Assembly (NCBI GenBank): GCA_017513135.1
Contig: JAFWDH010000002.1
Coordinates: 93,373 to 157,372 of the forward strand
Reading direction: 5' to 3'
Length of the DNA stretch: 64,000 nt
Source: Oscillospiraceae bacterium
Lineage (GTDB): Bacteria; Bacillota; Clostridia; Oscillospirales; Ruminococcaceae
Both the position numbers and the translations under genes were made by a program. Below, piece after piece: positions 7,919 to 14,640 of this stretch. The notes beneath the pieces were generated by a model, which was not told the DNA's origin, searched no databases, and saw nothing but the letters and a program-made list of their open reading frames with translations. The first letter of the stretch is position 1, and each line of letters begins with the position of its first letter.

Positions 7919-9082
7919 TCAGGTAGTGTAGTCAACTACCGAGACCTCTTTCCCGTCTCTGATATAGACTCTTTCCACTCGTCTTGATATCCCGCAGAGT
8001 ATCTCATAATTGATGGTTCCTGCCAGAGCAGCGACATTGTCCACTCCGATGGGACATTTCTCTCCGAAAAGGATCACCTGATCGCCTTCATGTACTTCCG
8101 CACTGGTCACATCAAGCATCATCTGATCCATACAGATGTTTCCGATTATCGGTACGACCGTATCGTTCACAAATGCATAACCTCTGTTTGAAAGGACCCG
8201 TGGATAGCCGTCGGCATATCCGATCGCTACGGTCGCGACCTTCATATCCTTCTCACACCTGAATTTTCTTCCGTATCCGACGGTCTCGCCGGGGTGCAGA
8301 TCCTTGACAAGCGAAACCGTGGTCTTCAGCGTCATTACGGGTCTGAGGTCGACTTCCTCGATAGGCTTGCCGCTGGGAGAGCATCCGTAAAGAACTATTC
8401 CGGGCCTCACCATAGTGTGGTGATATGACGGGATGAAGATCATGGCTGCGGAGTTGCAGCAGTGGACTCTTTCAAAGTCCACTCCCCTTTTCTTCAGTTC
8501 CCATATAACATCTGAGAATCTGTCGTGCTGAAGCAGCGTAAAGGCCTTGGATTCATCGGAGTCCTCATCTGCGACCGCGAAATGTGTGAATATCCCGGTG
8601 GTGTTGAGCCCCGGCAGGGACACGGCCTTCTCTATCTGCCTGACACACTCTTCCGGCTCGCATGCAGCAAACCCGATTCTGCTCATTCCGGTATCGACCT
8701 TGATATGAACGTCTACCGCGATACCTGCATCTGCCGCTGCAGCACTCAGTTCCTCTGCGTAATCCGGTCCAAGGACCGTCTGTGTTATACCCATCTCAGA
8801 AAGATCCGAACAGTTCTCCACAGGCGTATAGCCAAGGATGAGGATCGGCTTTTCTATCCCCGCCTTCCGAAGCCTTTTTGCCTCCATGAGATTAGAAACC
8901 GCGAACCAGTCTGAGAATTCGGAGATGGCATTGGCGACTTCAACATCTCCGTGTCCGTAAGCATCAGCCTTGACGACCGCCATAAGGGCAACTCCGTCCT
9001 TAAGCATTCCCTTGAGCTGCGCACAATTGTATCTCAGATTGTCAAGATTTATCTCTACCCAAGTCCTCTTCAGTTTTTCCAC
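7919..9082 (-). CDS. alr: Alanine racemase
   Basis: A 387-residue PLP fold-III racemase that makes D-alanine for peptidoglycan. The PLP lysine is in the hallmark AVVKADAYGHG near residue 38. The second catalytic base (Tyr) is expected in the C-terminal domain near TVGYGRKF, and ICMDQMMLDVT is the conserved dimer/active-site strand. Starts at GTG with GGGAGG 8 bases upstream. Lies 13 bases downstream of the sortase gene and is probably cotranscribed with it, which pairs two cell-wall functions. Confidence 0.95.
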   Translation of the reverse strand: MEKLKRTWVEINLDNLRYNCAQLKGMLKDGVALMAVVKADAYGHGDVEVANAISEFSDWFAVSNLMEAKRLRKAGIEKPILILGYTPVENCSDLSEMGITQTVLGPDYAEELSAAAADAGIAVDVHIKVDTGMSRIGFAACEPEECVRQIEKAVSLPGLNTTGIFTHFAVADEDSDESKAFTLLQHDRFSDVIWELKKRGVDFERVHCCNSAAMIFIPSYHHTMVRPGIVLYGCSPSGKPIEEVDLRPVMTLKTTVSLVKDLHPGETVGYGRKFRCEKDMKVATVAIGYADGYPRVLSNRGYAFVNDTVVPIIGNICMDQMMLDVTSAEVHEGDQVILFGEKCPIGVDNVAALAGTINYEILCGISRRVERVYIRDGKEVSVVDYTT

Positions 9083-9095
9083 GGAATGACCTCCC

Positions 9096-10034
9096 TCAGT
9101 CTTCAGTTATGAGTCTTGCTGCAAGGACGAATCGCGTATACGGATCAGATGTACAGGTAGAAAGCAGCAAGATCTGGTCTTCTTCTGTAAGTTCTATTCC
9201 GAAGTCCACATAACTGTTTTCTATCATATAATCGAAAGTCTCTCTGAATCTGTCCTCTGTAGGATCGGGATCTATGTAGTTGATCGTTACCGGCATGTCC
9301 GAACAAGCGAACACTTCCCACTTCATCTCTCTGAACAGCAGCGAAAAGGTAAAGACCGGGTGTTCTCTGGCAAAGTCCTCATCTCTGTACCGCTTTATCT
9401 TGCTGAACTTGTTGCCGTTCGCCGAGTTCCCCGATGAATGGCCATAGATTATAGTGACCCTGTCGTACAGAGTGGCGCCGCTGTGGAGATTGATGAAATC
9501 CATGAAGTAACAGCCCCAGACGCTGTATCTTCCTTCCTCATTCTTTCTGAGATAATAAGAGTTGTCGACAGACTGGAACACCAGATTGTCTACTTCACAT
9601 CCGTCTATCGTCAGCCATCCGACCACGTCGCTGTTGGCATTGAATGCATTCTCAAGATTCTCGCTTACAAACTTGCCGCTTCCTGTGTAATCATCCACGA
9701 CTACTATGCTGTGCTGGGTCGAATCATTCTCCCTCACTGTATCTCCCGCAGAGGGAGTCATAAGAAACCACACGGAAGCTATACCGACAGCCATCATCAG
9801 TACTGACGATATGACCGATCTTCCGACCTGTCTGATCCTGTACCCGAAAGTATCCTTCAGCAGATCTTCATATATCTCCAGTCTCTGCTCTTCCGCGATA
9901 CCGTCAGCAGTTCCGCCAGTTGCAGTTTCCGTGCTGCCGAAAAACTCTTCTTCCATTCCGGGAGATGATCTTTCTTTTTCAATTCTCTCCTCAGACGCTC
10001 TGTATATATTCTTATCTTTCCCTTTTCTGTACAT
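9096..10034 (-). CDS. srtB: Class B sortase
   Basis: A 312-residue membrane transpeptidase that attaches surface proteins to the cell wall. A charged cytosolic N-terminus of about 75 residues precedes one transmembrane helix (SVISSVLMMAVGIASVWFLM). The sortase core has NSDVVGWLTIDGCEVDNLVFQ, catalytic His in VTIIYGHSS, catalytic Cys in LLSTCTSD and Arg in RFVLAARL. The His-to-Cys spacing and the WL.I......V..S strand fit class B rather than class A. The cytosolic extension is longer than usual for SrtB. No protein with a sortase-sorting motif is seen nearby. The chosen ATG has AAGG almost touching it, so the exact start is uncertain. Confidence 0.88.
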   Translation of the reverse strand: MYRKGKDKNIYRASEERIEKERSSPGMEEEFFGSTETATGGTADGIAEEQRLEIYEDLLKDTFGYRIRQVGRSVISSVLMMAVGIASVWFLMTPSAGDTVRENDSTQHSIVVVDDYTGSGKFVSENLENAFNANSDVVGWLTIDGCEVDNLVFQSVDNSYYLRKNEEGRYSVWGCYFMDFINLHSGATLYDRVTIIYGHSSGNSANGNKFSKIKRYRDEDFAREHPVFTFSLLFREMKWEVFACSDMPVTINYIDPDPTEDRFRETFDYMIENSYVDFGIELTEEDQILLLSTCTSDPYTRFVLAARLITED

Positions 10035-10168
10035 CCTTCGCTGACCGCCGTTCTGTTAATCGAGAGCGATCCTCCGATAAATTGGTCCGCTGTACCCGTA
10101 TGATCCTTTATGCGCTTTTTCGGGCATCCTTATTATTATAGCTTATCAGACACGCTTTTGCTCACTGC

Positions 10169-10197
10169 TTTGTATTCTGCAATTATAACCACGTCAA
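10169..10197 (-). promoter_or_regulatory. Promoter of srtB-alr
   Basis: Minus strand TTGACG (10197-10192), a 17-base spacer and TACAAA (10174-10169). It would give a leader of about 130 bases. A second TATAAT (minus) near 10130-10135 lacks a good -35. No further gene is seen in the 289-base gap to hpf. Confidence 0.5.
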
Positions 10198-10323
10198 ACA
10201 ACAGTTAACCGTTTGCACAAAAAGGTTTCATCATTTTTGTTATGCATCATTAACAAATTATACGATAAAGTCATGTCGATTTATTGTAGAATATATGTAG
10301 AACCTGAAAAGGAGGGTTTGCAA

Positions 10324-10860
10324 ATGAAAGTTAAGACATCAGGACACGGACTGAATCTGAGACAAAGCTTCATTGACAACGCCAACAAGCGTCTTCAGAA
10401 GTTTGACAGGTTCTTCAACGATGAGGCAGACGGCGCCGTTAACGTCGATCTTGAAAAAGACCGCTATACGGTGGAGATCACAGTAAAAAGCCGCGGATTC
10501 TTCTTCCGCACGGAGAAGACTTCAACGGATCTTGATTCTGCCTTCCGTGAGGCTGTGGATCTCATGATGAGGCAGATAGTCAAGAACAAGAGCAAGCTCG
10601 GAAACAGAGTTAAAGCCCGTGAAGTCGAACTTGCAGGAGAAGAGCTGGAACTTGCTCCGGAAGCTGATTCCGAGCAGGAGTACACGATCGCCAGAGAAAA
10701 GAGATTCCTGGTCGAGCCTATGAGCGAGCAGGAAGCCATTCTGCAGATGAATATGCTCGGGCACACGTTCTTTATGTTCCGCAATGCGGATACCAACGAG
10801 CTCAACATAGTTTACCGCCGCCATGATGATTCCTACGGCTTGCTAGTTCCTCTCAACTGA
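10324..10860 (+). CDS. hpf: Ribosome hibernation promoting factor, long form
   Basis: 178 residues: an N-terminal S30AE/YfiA domain (residues 1 to about 100, with KVKTSGHGLNLRQSFIDNANKRLQKFDRFF) and a C-terminal dimerisation domain (about 115-175, with IAREKRFLVEPMSEQEAILQMNMLGHTFFMFRN). The two-domain form dimerises 70S ribosomes into inactive 100S particles in Bacillota. Start ATG follows AAAAGGAGGG. A TAGAAT -10-like box (10287-10292), reading GTAGAATAT, resembles a sigma-H type -10 as well, but no matching -35 is clear. A GC-rich terminator follows. Confidence 0.95.
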   Translation: MKVKTSGHGLNLRQSFIDNANKRLQKFDRFFNDEADGAVNVDLEKDRYTVEITVKSRGFFFRTEKTSTDLDSAFREAVDLMMRQIVKNKSKLGNRVKAREVELAGEELELAPEADSEQEYTIAREKRFLVEPMSEQEAILQMNMLGHTFFMFRNADTNELNIVYRRHDDSYGLLVPLN

Positions 10861-10878
10861 TATACAATTAGCACACAG

Positions 10879-10907
10879 GCGCCGCGAAATGCGCGGCGCT
10901 TTTCTTG
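10879..10907 (+). terminator. Terminator of hpf
   Basis: An 8-bp stem GCGCCGCG/CGCGGCGC (10879-10886, 10892-10899), then TTTTCTTG. It lies just before the next gene's ribosome binding site. Confidence 0.85.
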
Positions 10908-10921
10908 TTCCGGGAGATATT

Positions 10922-12049
10922 ATGTACAGATTAGTTGCTACCTGCGGTTTCGGGCTGGAGTCAGTCCTTTCATACGAGATCAGGCACCTCGGATTCGACG
11001 GTGTAGAAGTAAGCGACGGAAGGATCTTCTTTGACGCCGATGAGTACGGCGTGGCTAAAGCCAACATCTGGCTTAGGACGGCAGAAAGGGTCCTAATCGT
11101 TCTTGAGGAGTTTCCTGCCGGGGACTTTGACGCCCTTTTTGACGGCGCATATGCTGCGGACTGGTCCTCTGTCCTGTCGTCAAATGATGCTTTCCCTGTA
11201 AAAGGCTACAGCCTTAACAGCAAGCTGACCAGCATTCCCGCCTGTCAGTCTGTTCTCAAAAAGGCCATAGTTGAAAAGATGAAAGTCCAGTACGGAACAG
11301 AGTTTCTCCCTGAACGGGGCACTGAAAAAAAGATAAGGTTCTCCATAGTTAAGGATATGTGCACTCTTATGCTCGATACGTCCGGAGACGGTCTTCACAA
11401 GAGAGGCTACAGACCTCTCTTGAACGAGGCGCCGATAAGAGAAACTCTGGCCGCGGGCATGGCAGATCTTGCGCGCGTTTACGATGACAGCACAGTTGTC
11501 GACCCGTTCTGCGGTTCCGGAACCATAGTCATTGAGTCGGCCATGAGAGCACTGAATATGGCGCCCGGCCTCTCCAGGCACTTTGCTGCGGAAGAATATG
11601 ACATCGTAGGCAAAGAGATATTTGACCGGGTGCGTTCTGAAGCTCGCTCTGCCGTCAGAAGTGACATTCAGTTCCGCGGATTCGGTTCCGACATAGATCC
11701 GGAAGCCGTAAGGATCTCCCGCGAGAATGCAGAAAGAGCCGGCGTGGATATGTACTGTACTTTCAGTTTAGCCGATGCCAGAGAAATCATTCCGCAGACT
11801 GATTCTCTCATAATAACCAACCCTCCCTACGGGGAGAGGCTCTCCAGCCCCGCTGAAGCGGAAAAACTGTGCTCCGATTTCGGAAGACAGGTGCTGAAAG
11901 GAAGTCAGCGCGGCATTTATGTGATAAGCAGTCTTCAGGATTTTGAAAAGCATTTCGGGAAACAGGCCTCCAGGAGGAGAAAACTCTACAACGGCATGAT
12001 ACCGTGTCAGCTTTATATGTATTTCGGAAACAGAAGGAAAGCAGAGTAG
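10922..12049 (+). CDS. THUMP-domain rRNA guanine-N2-methyltransferase (RlmL/YpsC type)
   Basis: A 375-residue SAM-dependent RNA methyltransferase. N-terminal ferredoxin-like/THUMP region (MYRLVATCGFGLESVLSYEI and on to about residue 150), then a Rossmann methyltransferase with the SAM loop VVDPFCGSGTIVIE and catalytic motif IITNPPYGERL. The family methylates 23S rRNA guanine at N2; the exact base is not assignable here. Start at MYRLVATC is set by GGGAG 7 bases upstream; an upstream in-frame ATG lies inside the hpf terminator. It has a shared bidirectional terminator with the convergent divIC cluster. Confidence 0.9.
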   Translation: MYRLVATCGFGLESVLSYEIRHLGFDGVEVSDGRIFFDADEYGVAKANIWLRTAERVLIVLEEFPAGDFDALFDGAYAADWSSVLSSNDAFPVKGYSLNSKLTSIPACQSVLKKAIVEKMKVQYGTEFLPERGTEKKIRFSIVKDMCTLMLDTSGDGLHKRGYRPLLNEAPIRETLAAGMADLARVYDDSTVVDPFCGSGTIVIESAMRALNMAPGLSRHFAAEEYDIVGKEIFDRVRSEARSAVRSDIQFRGFGSDIDPEAVRISRENAERAGVDMYCTFSLADAREIIPQTDSLIITNPPYGERLSSPAEAEKLCSDFGRQVLKGSQRGIYVISSLQDFEKHFGKQASRRRKLYNGMIPCQLYMYFGNRRKAE

Positions 12050-12076
12050 TTCCTTCCAACGATTGTTCCCTAAACG

Positions 12077-12117
12077 AAAAAGACGAATCCGCATCAGTCG
12101 GATCCGTCTTTTTTTAT
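12077..12117. terminator. Bidirectional terminator between the rRNA methyltransferase and divIC
   Basis: Hairpin GACG-A-ATCCG / CGGAT-C-CGTC flanked by A5 on one side and T7 on the other, so it can end both converging transcripts. Confidence 0.85.
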
Positions 12118-12127
12118 TGTTTCGTTC

Positions 12128-12457
12128 TCAATCGATTCCGGTGATATCTTCATATACTCTTTCATCGACAGCGGCATATCCAAGCTTTTCTCTGGCTATC
12201 CTCTCGATATACTCAGCTTCCGTCCCCGAGAGCATATGTCTGAGTTCGTCATTTTCCTTCTGCGCGATCTCTATCTGTTCCATTATCAGATTCAGCTGCT
12301 GCTTCTGCTTATAAAGTCTTACACGGATGGAGATAACATTTATCAGAAGGTATACACAGAACAGTGAAAGGATAAGGAGTATGAACTTCCTGCGGTTTAT
12401 ATAAGCAGTCAGTTCCCTTCTCTCGCTCTCTGTCATATTGTTTGCTGCAAATTTCAT
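12128..12457 (-). CDS. divIC: Septum formation initiator (DivIC/FtsB family)
   Basis: A 109-residue bitopic division protein. A cytosolic N-terminus, one membrane helix (FILLILSLFCVYLLINVIS) and an extracytoplasmic coiled coil (about residues 55-85) with the family's closing IAREKLGYA motif. It is expected to bridge the FtsL/DivIB complex and septal wall synthesis. Start at MKFAANN is supported by GGAGGG upstream. It is the last gene of mazG-hup-rqcP-divIC, an order resembling the yabN-rqcP-yabP-yabQ-divIC block of Bacillus but lacking yabP and yabQ. Confidence 0.88.
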   Translation of the reverse strand: MKFAANNMTESERRELTAYINRRKFILLILSLFCVYLLINVISIRVRLYKQKQQLNLIMEQIEIAQKENDELRHMLSGTEAEYIERIAREKLGYAAVDERVYEDITGID

Positions 12458-12509
12458 ATATGCGCAGCCCTCCGGCAGAGCGCCGGAAAGAAGCCCCTCC
12501 TTTCCCGTA

Positions 12510-12752
12510 TCATTTAATGACCATATACATCTGTTTGGCGACATCCTTTGACTGAGTCTCGGTGACCATAAGCACCTTGAACTTCGTCACATTTTCACCC
12601 ATAGTTATCTCAACGATGTCGCCGACCTTGACATCATAAGACGCCCTGACAGGTCTTCCGTTTACGGAGACCCTGTCTGCATCACACACTTCATTGGCTA
12701 CCGTGCGTCTCTTGATTATCCTGCTGACTTTAAGAAATTTATCTATGCGCAT
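12510..12752 (-). CDS. rqcP: S4-domain RNA-binding protein of ribosome quality control (RqcP/YabO)
   Basis: 80 residues making up one S4 RNA-binding domain: MRIDKFLKVSRIIKRRTVANEVCDADRVSVNGRPVRASYDVKVGDIVEI, the classic S4 helix-turn layout. In Bacillota this family, next to divIC, stabilises the P-site tRNA on stalled 50S subunits during C-terminal Ala-tailing by RqcH. Start at MRIDKF is chosen because the S4 fold begins there; only CTAGAG lies in front, so the ribosome binding site is poor. A hairpin separates it from hup. Confidence 0.88.
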   Translation of the reverse strand: MRIDKFLKVSRIIKRRTVANEVCDADRVSVNGRPVRASYDVKVGDIVEITMGENVTKFKVLMVTETQSKDVAKQMYMVIK

Positions 12753-12768
12753 CTCTAGTATTAAGACC

Positions 12769-12792
12769 GGTCCCAAGCTTAAGCCCGGGACC
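12769..12792 (-). other. Hairpin between hup and rqcP
   Basis: GGTCCC (12769-12774) and GGGACC (12787-12792) enclose an inner self-complementary CTTAAG region. On the minus strand the following bases are GGTCTTAATA, not a U-tract. More likely a partial attenuator or mRNA processing/stability hairpin, uncoupling abundant HU from rqcP, than a full terminator. Confidence 0.45.
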
Positions 12793-12806
12793 TTTCTTCT
12801 ATGTGA

Positions 12807-13082
12807 TTATTTTGCAACTGCTTCCTTGAGGGCAGCACCGGCTGTGAATTTGGGGCTGCGTGAAGCTGCGATCTCGATCTTTTCCTTTGTTGCGGGATTG
12901 ATTCCCATGTGCGCGGGGCGCTCCTTGACTTCGAAGCTTCCGAACCCTACGAGCTGTACCTTCTCGCCCTTGACCAGAGCTTCCTTCATGCAGTCAAACA
13001 CTGCATTGACAGCAAGAGCTGCATCCTTCTTTGTCATTCCGGCTTTCTTTGCAACTTCTGCAGCCAGTTCAGTCTTTGTCAT
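12807..13082 (-). CDS. hup: HU-family DNA-binding protein
   Basis: A 91-residue nucleoid protein: MTKTELAAEVAKKAGMTKKDAALAVNAVFDCM helices, then the beta-arm core GFGSFEVKERPAHMGINPATKEKIEI, including the FGxF and RxxRxGxNPxT type motif. Dimeric, bends DNA. Its ATG overlaps the mazG stop codon (ATGA) and AAGGAG lies upstream within mazG. A hairpin follows. Confidence 0.96.
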   Translation of the reverse strand: MTKTELAAEVAKKAGMTKKDAALAVNAVFDCMKEALVKGEKVQLVGFGSFEVKERPAHMGINPATKEKIEIAASRSPKFTAGAALKEAVAK

Positions 13083-13891
13083 TTTTCTGATTCTCCTTGT
13101 TTTTCTTTTTTTGATTCTTCCCAAAGCATATTCAGATGGTCCAAATCAGTTTTTTTCATATCAATACCGCGCTCGGCGGCAAGATCCTCGGTTATTTTGA
13201 ACCTTGAGATAAACTTCTCACAGGCTCTGGTCAGCGCAAGTTCTGCATCCGCAGAGATAAATCTTGCTACATTGACCGCTGAAAAGAGCACATCTCCCAG
13301 TTCTTCGGCAGGGTCTCCGTCCCCGGCGATTGCTCTGTCCAGTTCGTCGATCTCGCTTCTGAGATCGGACATGGCACCGGATACATCTTTGTAATCGAAG
13401 CCGGTGTACGCAGCCCTCTTCTGGACTTTCTGGCTTCTGATCAGCGCAGGGTAAGCCTTGGGAACGTCATTGATCGCGTCAGAACCGGTCTTCTGGCTCT
13501 TTTCGGCACGTTTTATGTCTTCCCAGTTTCTGAGCACCGTTTCCGTATCATCCGCTATAACTTCCCCGAAAACATGGGGATGACGCAGCACCAGTTTTTT
13601 GCAAAGCCTGTCGGCAACATCATCGATATCGAAACTGCCCTTTTCTTTCTCTATCTCACTGTGAAGAGCTATCTGCATCAGCAGATCACCTAACTCTTCC
13701 TCCAGGTTGTCCATATCAGCCCTGTCGATAGCATCAGCAACTTCGTATGTCTCTTCTATGAGATCCTTCCGGATCGATTCATGTGTCTGCTCCTTGTCCC
13801 AAGGGCAGCCTGTTTCGGGATCTCTCAGGCTCTTTACGATAAGCGGTACGTCATCAAGTGTGTATTTGTTTTTTACAGTGAATTCAGCCAT
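13079..13891 (-). CDS. mazG: Nucleoside triphosphate pyrophosphohydrolase MazG
   Basis: 270 residues with the MazG signature CPWDKEQTHESIRKDLIEETYEVADAID and EELGDLLMQIALHSEI, the EExxE and ExxD metal-binding pairs; a second, partial repeat near residues 165-205 (DELDRAIAGDGDPAEELGDVLFSAVNVAR) gives the usual two-domain MazG. Hydrolyses NTPs or dNTPs to NMP and PPi, as a housecleaning enzyme. No Shine-Dalgarno is seen; instead a good promoter places the transcription start at or within a base or two of the ATG, so the mRNA is probably leaderless. First gene of the mazG-hup-rqcP-divIC unit. Confidence 0.95.
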   Translation of the reverse strand: MAEFTVKNKYTLDDVPLIVKSLRDPETGCPWDKEQTHESIRKDLIEETYEVADAIDRADMDNLEEELGDLLMQIALHSEIEKEKGSFDIDDVADRLCKKLVLRHPHVFGEVIADDTETVLRNWEDIKRAEKSQKTGSDAINDVPKAYPALIRSQKVQKRAAYTGFDYKDVSGAMSDLRSEIDELDRAIAGDGDPAEELGDVLFSAVNVARFISADAELALTRACEKFISRFKITEDLAAERGIDMKKTDLDHLNMLWEESKKEKQGESEK

Positions 13892-13897
13892 GAAAAA

Positions 13898-13926
13898 ATT
13901 CTACCCCAGAGGTACTGTTTTTTCAA
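13898..13926 (-). promoter_or_regulatory. Promoter abutting the mazG start codon
   Basis: Minus strand TTGAAA (13926-13921), a 17-base spacer and TAGAAT (13903-13898). Only 6 bases separate the -10 from the ATG, so transcription should begin at about the A of the start codon. Confidence 0.7.
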
Positions 13927-13996
13927 GTAGACACGCCGTTTCCCGAGATCCCTGCAGGAATTGTGTTATGCCTTTACGGGATTTTCTCTGCACAAA

Positions 13997-14024
13997 GAAA
14001 GCGGGCATTCAAATGCCCGCTTTT
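13997..14024 (-). terminator. Terminator of the zinc-ribbon/coiled-coil gene
   Basis: GAAAGCGGGCATT / ATGCCCGCTTTTC perfect stem with T-rich flanks on both strands. It ends the minus-strand gene 14 bases upstream. Confidence 0.85.
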
Positions 14025-14037
14025 CATTGTTTTCAGC

Positions 14038-14511
14038 TTACTGCAGGGATGCTCCGCAGATCGGGCAGGTCTCTGTTCCCTTGGGGAACTTCGCACCGCA
14101 GACGGGGCAGACGACCATCTCTTCTTCGACTGCTTCGGCAACTGCCTCAGCTTTCTCTTCCACCGCTTCAACAGCCTCTTCCACTACAGAAGCAGCCTGT
14201 TCGGCTCTGGCCGCAGCTTCAGCTGCTTTCGCCGCTGCAGCTTCCTCTGCCTTCTTGGCGAGCTCGGCAAGTCCGGCTTTGATCTCTTTGGCCTTGTCAA
14301 TGAGTTCAGTCAGGCCTTCGGGCTCTGTTCCGTTGACTTCTCTCTCAAAGAACAGTTCACCGATCTTTGTGAACGTCTCATTCAGATCATGTCCGAGTTT
14401 CAGCTCTTCAGCCTTATCTTTGCCCTTCTCCAGAAGGTCATTGGCTGTGTCCTTCGCTGTCGCAAAGAGCTCTTTTCCTTTGCTTGTCAGTCTATCGAAA
14501 AAATCACTCAT
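14038..14511 (-). CDS. Zinc-ribbon protein with long helical, Ala/Glu-rich body
   Basis: 157 residues. The N-terminus (MSDFFDRLTSKGKELFATAKDTANDLLEKGKDK) and the long alanine/glutamate run (about 75-135) are predicted helical and probably coiled coil. The C-terminal 25 residues form a zinc ribbon CPVCGAKFPKGTETCPICG. This layout, helical stalk plus terminal double-CxxC ribbon, is common in Clostridia proteins of unknown function. No membrane segment. It has a strong promoter, AAGGAGG and a terminator, so it is a well-expressed single gene. The direct role is unknown. Confidence 0.8.
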   Translation of the reverse strand: MSDFFDRLTSKGKELFATAKDTANDLLEKGKDKAEELKLGHDLNETFTKIGELFFEREVNGTEPEGLTELIDKAKEIKAGLAELAKKAEEAAAAKAAEAAARAEQAASVVEEAVEAVEEKAEAVAEAVEEEMVVCPVCGAKFPKGTETCPICGASLQ

Positions 14512-14544
14512 TCTTTTTTGTCCTCCTTGATTACTGGCTTTTCA

Positions 14545-14573
14545 ATTATACCCAACACCTTTTTTCAAATCAA
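14545..14573 (-). promoter_or_regulatory. Promoter of the zinc-ribbon/coiled-coil gene
   Basis: Minus strand TTGATT (14573-14568), 17-base spacer, perfect TATAAT (14550-14545). Confidence 0.8.
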
Positions 14574-14597
14574 CACAATGACCAATAAACAGCCTTT

Positions 14598-14638
14598 TGT
14601 TAACGTTTTTTTGACAATTTGGGCACAACCCGTTAACA
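14598..14638. repeat. Inverted repeat TGTTAACG...CGTTAACA upstream of a promoter
   Basis: An 8-base perfect inverted repeat (14598-14605 and 14631-14638), 25 bases apart, lies between the hemZ stop codon and the -35 of the zinc-ribbon gene. It could be a pair of half-sites for a regulator; the loop is too large for a convincing terminator. Confidence 0.3.
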
Positions 14639-14640
14639 GT

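Noticed and set aside
7919..7990. GACGG...CCGTC hairpin after alr as a terminator
   Set aside because: It overlaps the -35 of the tRNA-Ser promoter and lacks a T-run; alr may read through into the tRNA.
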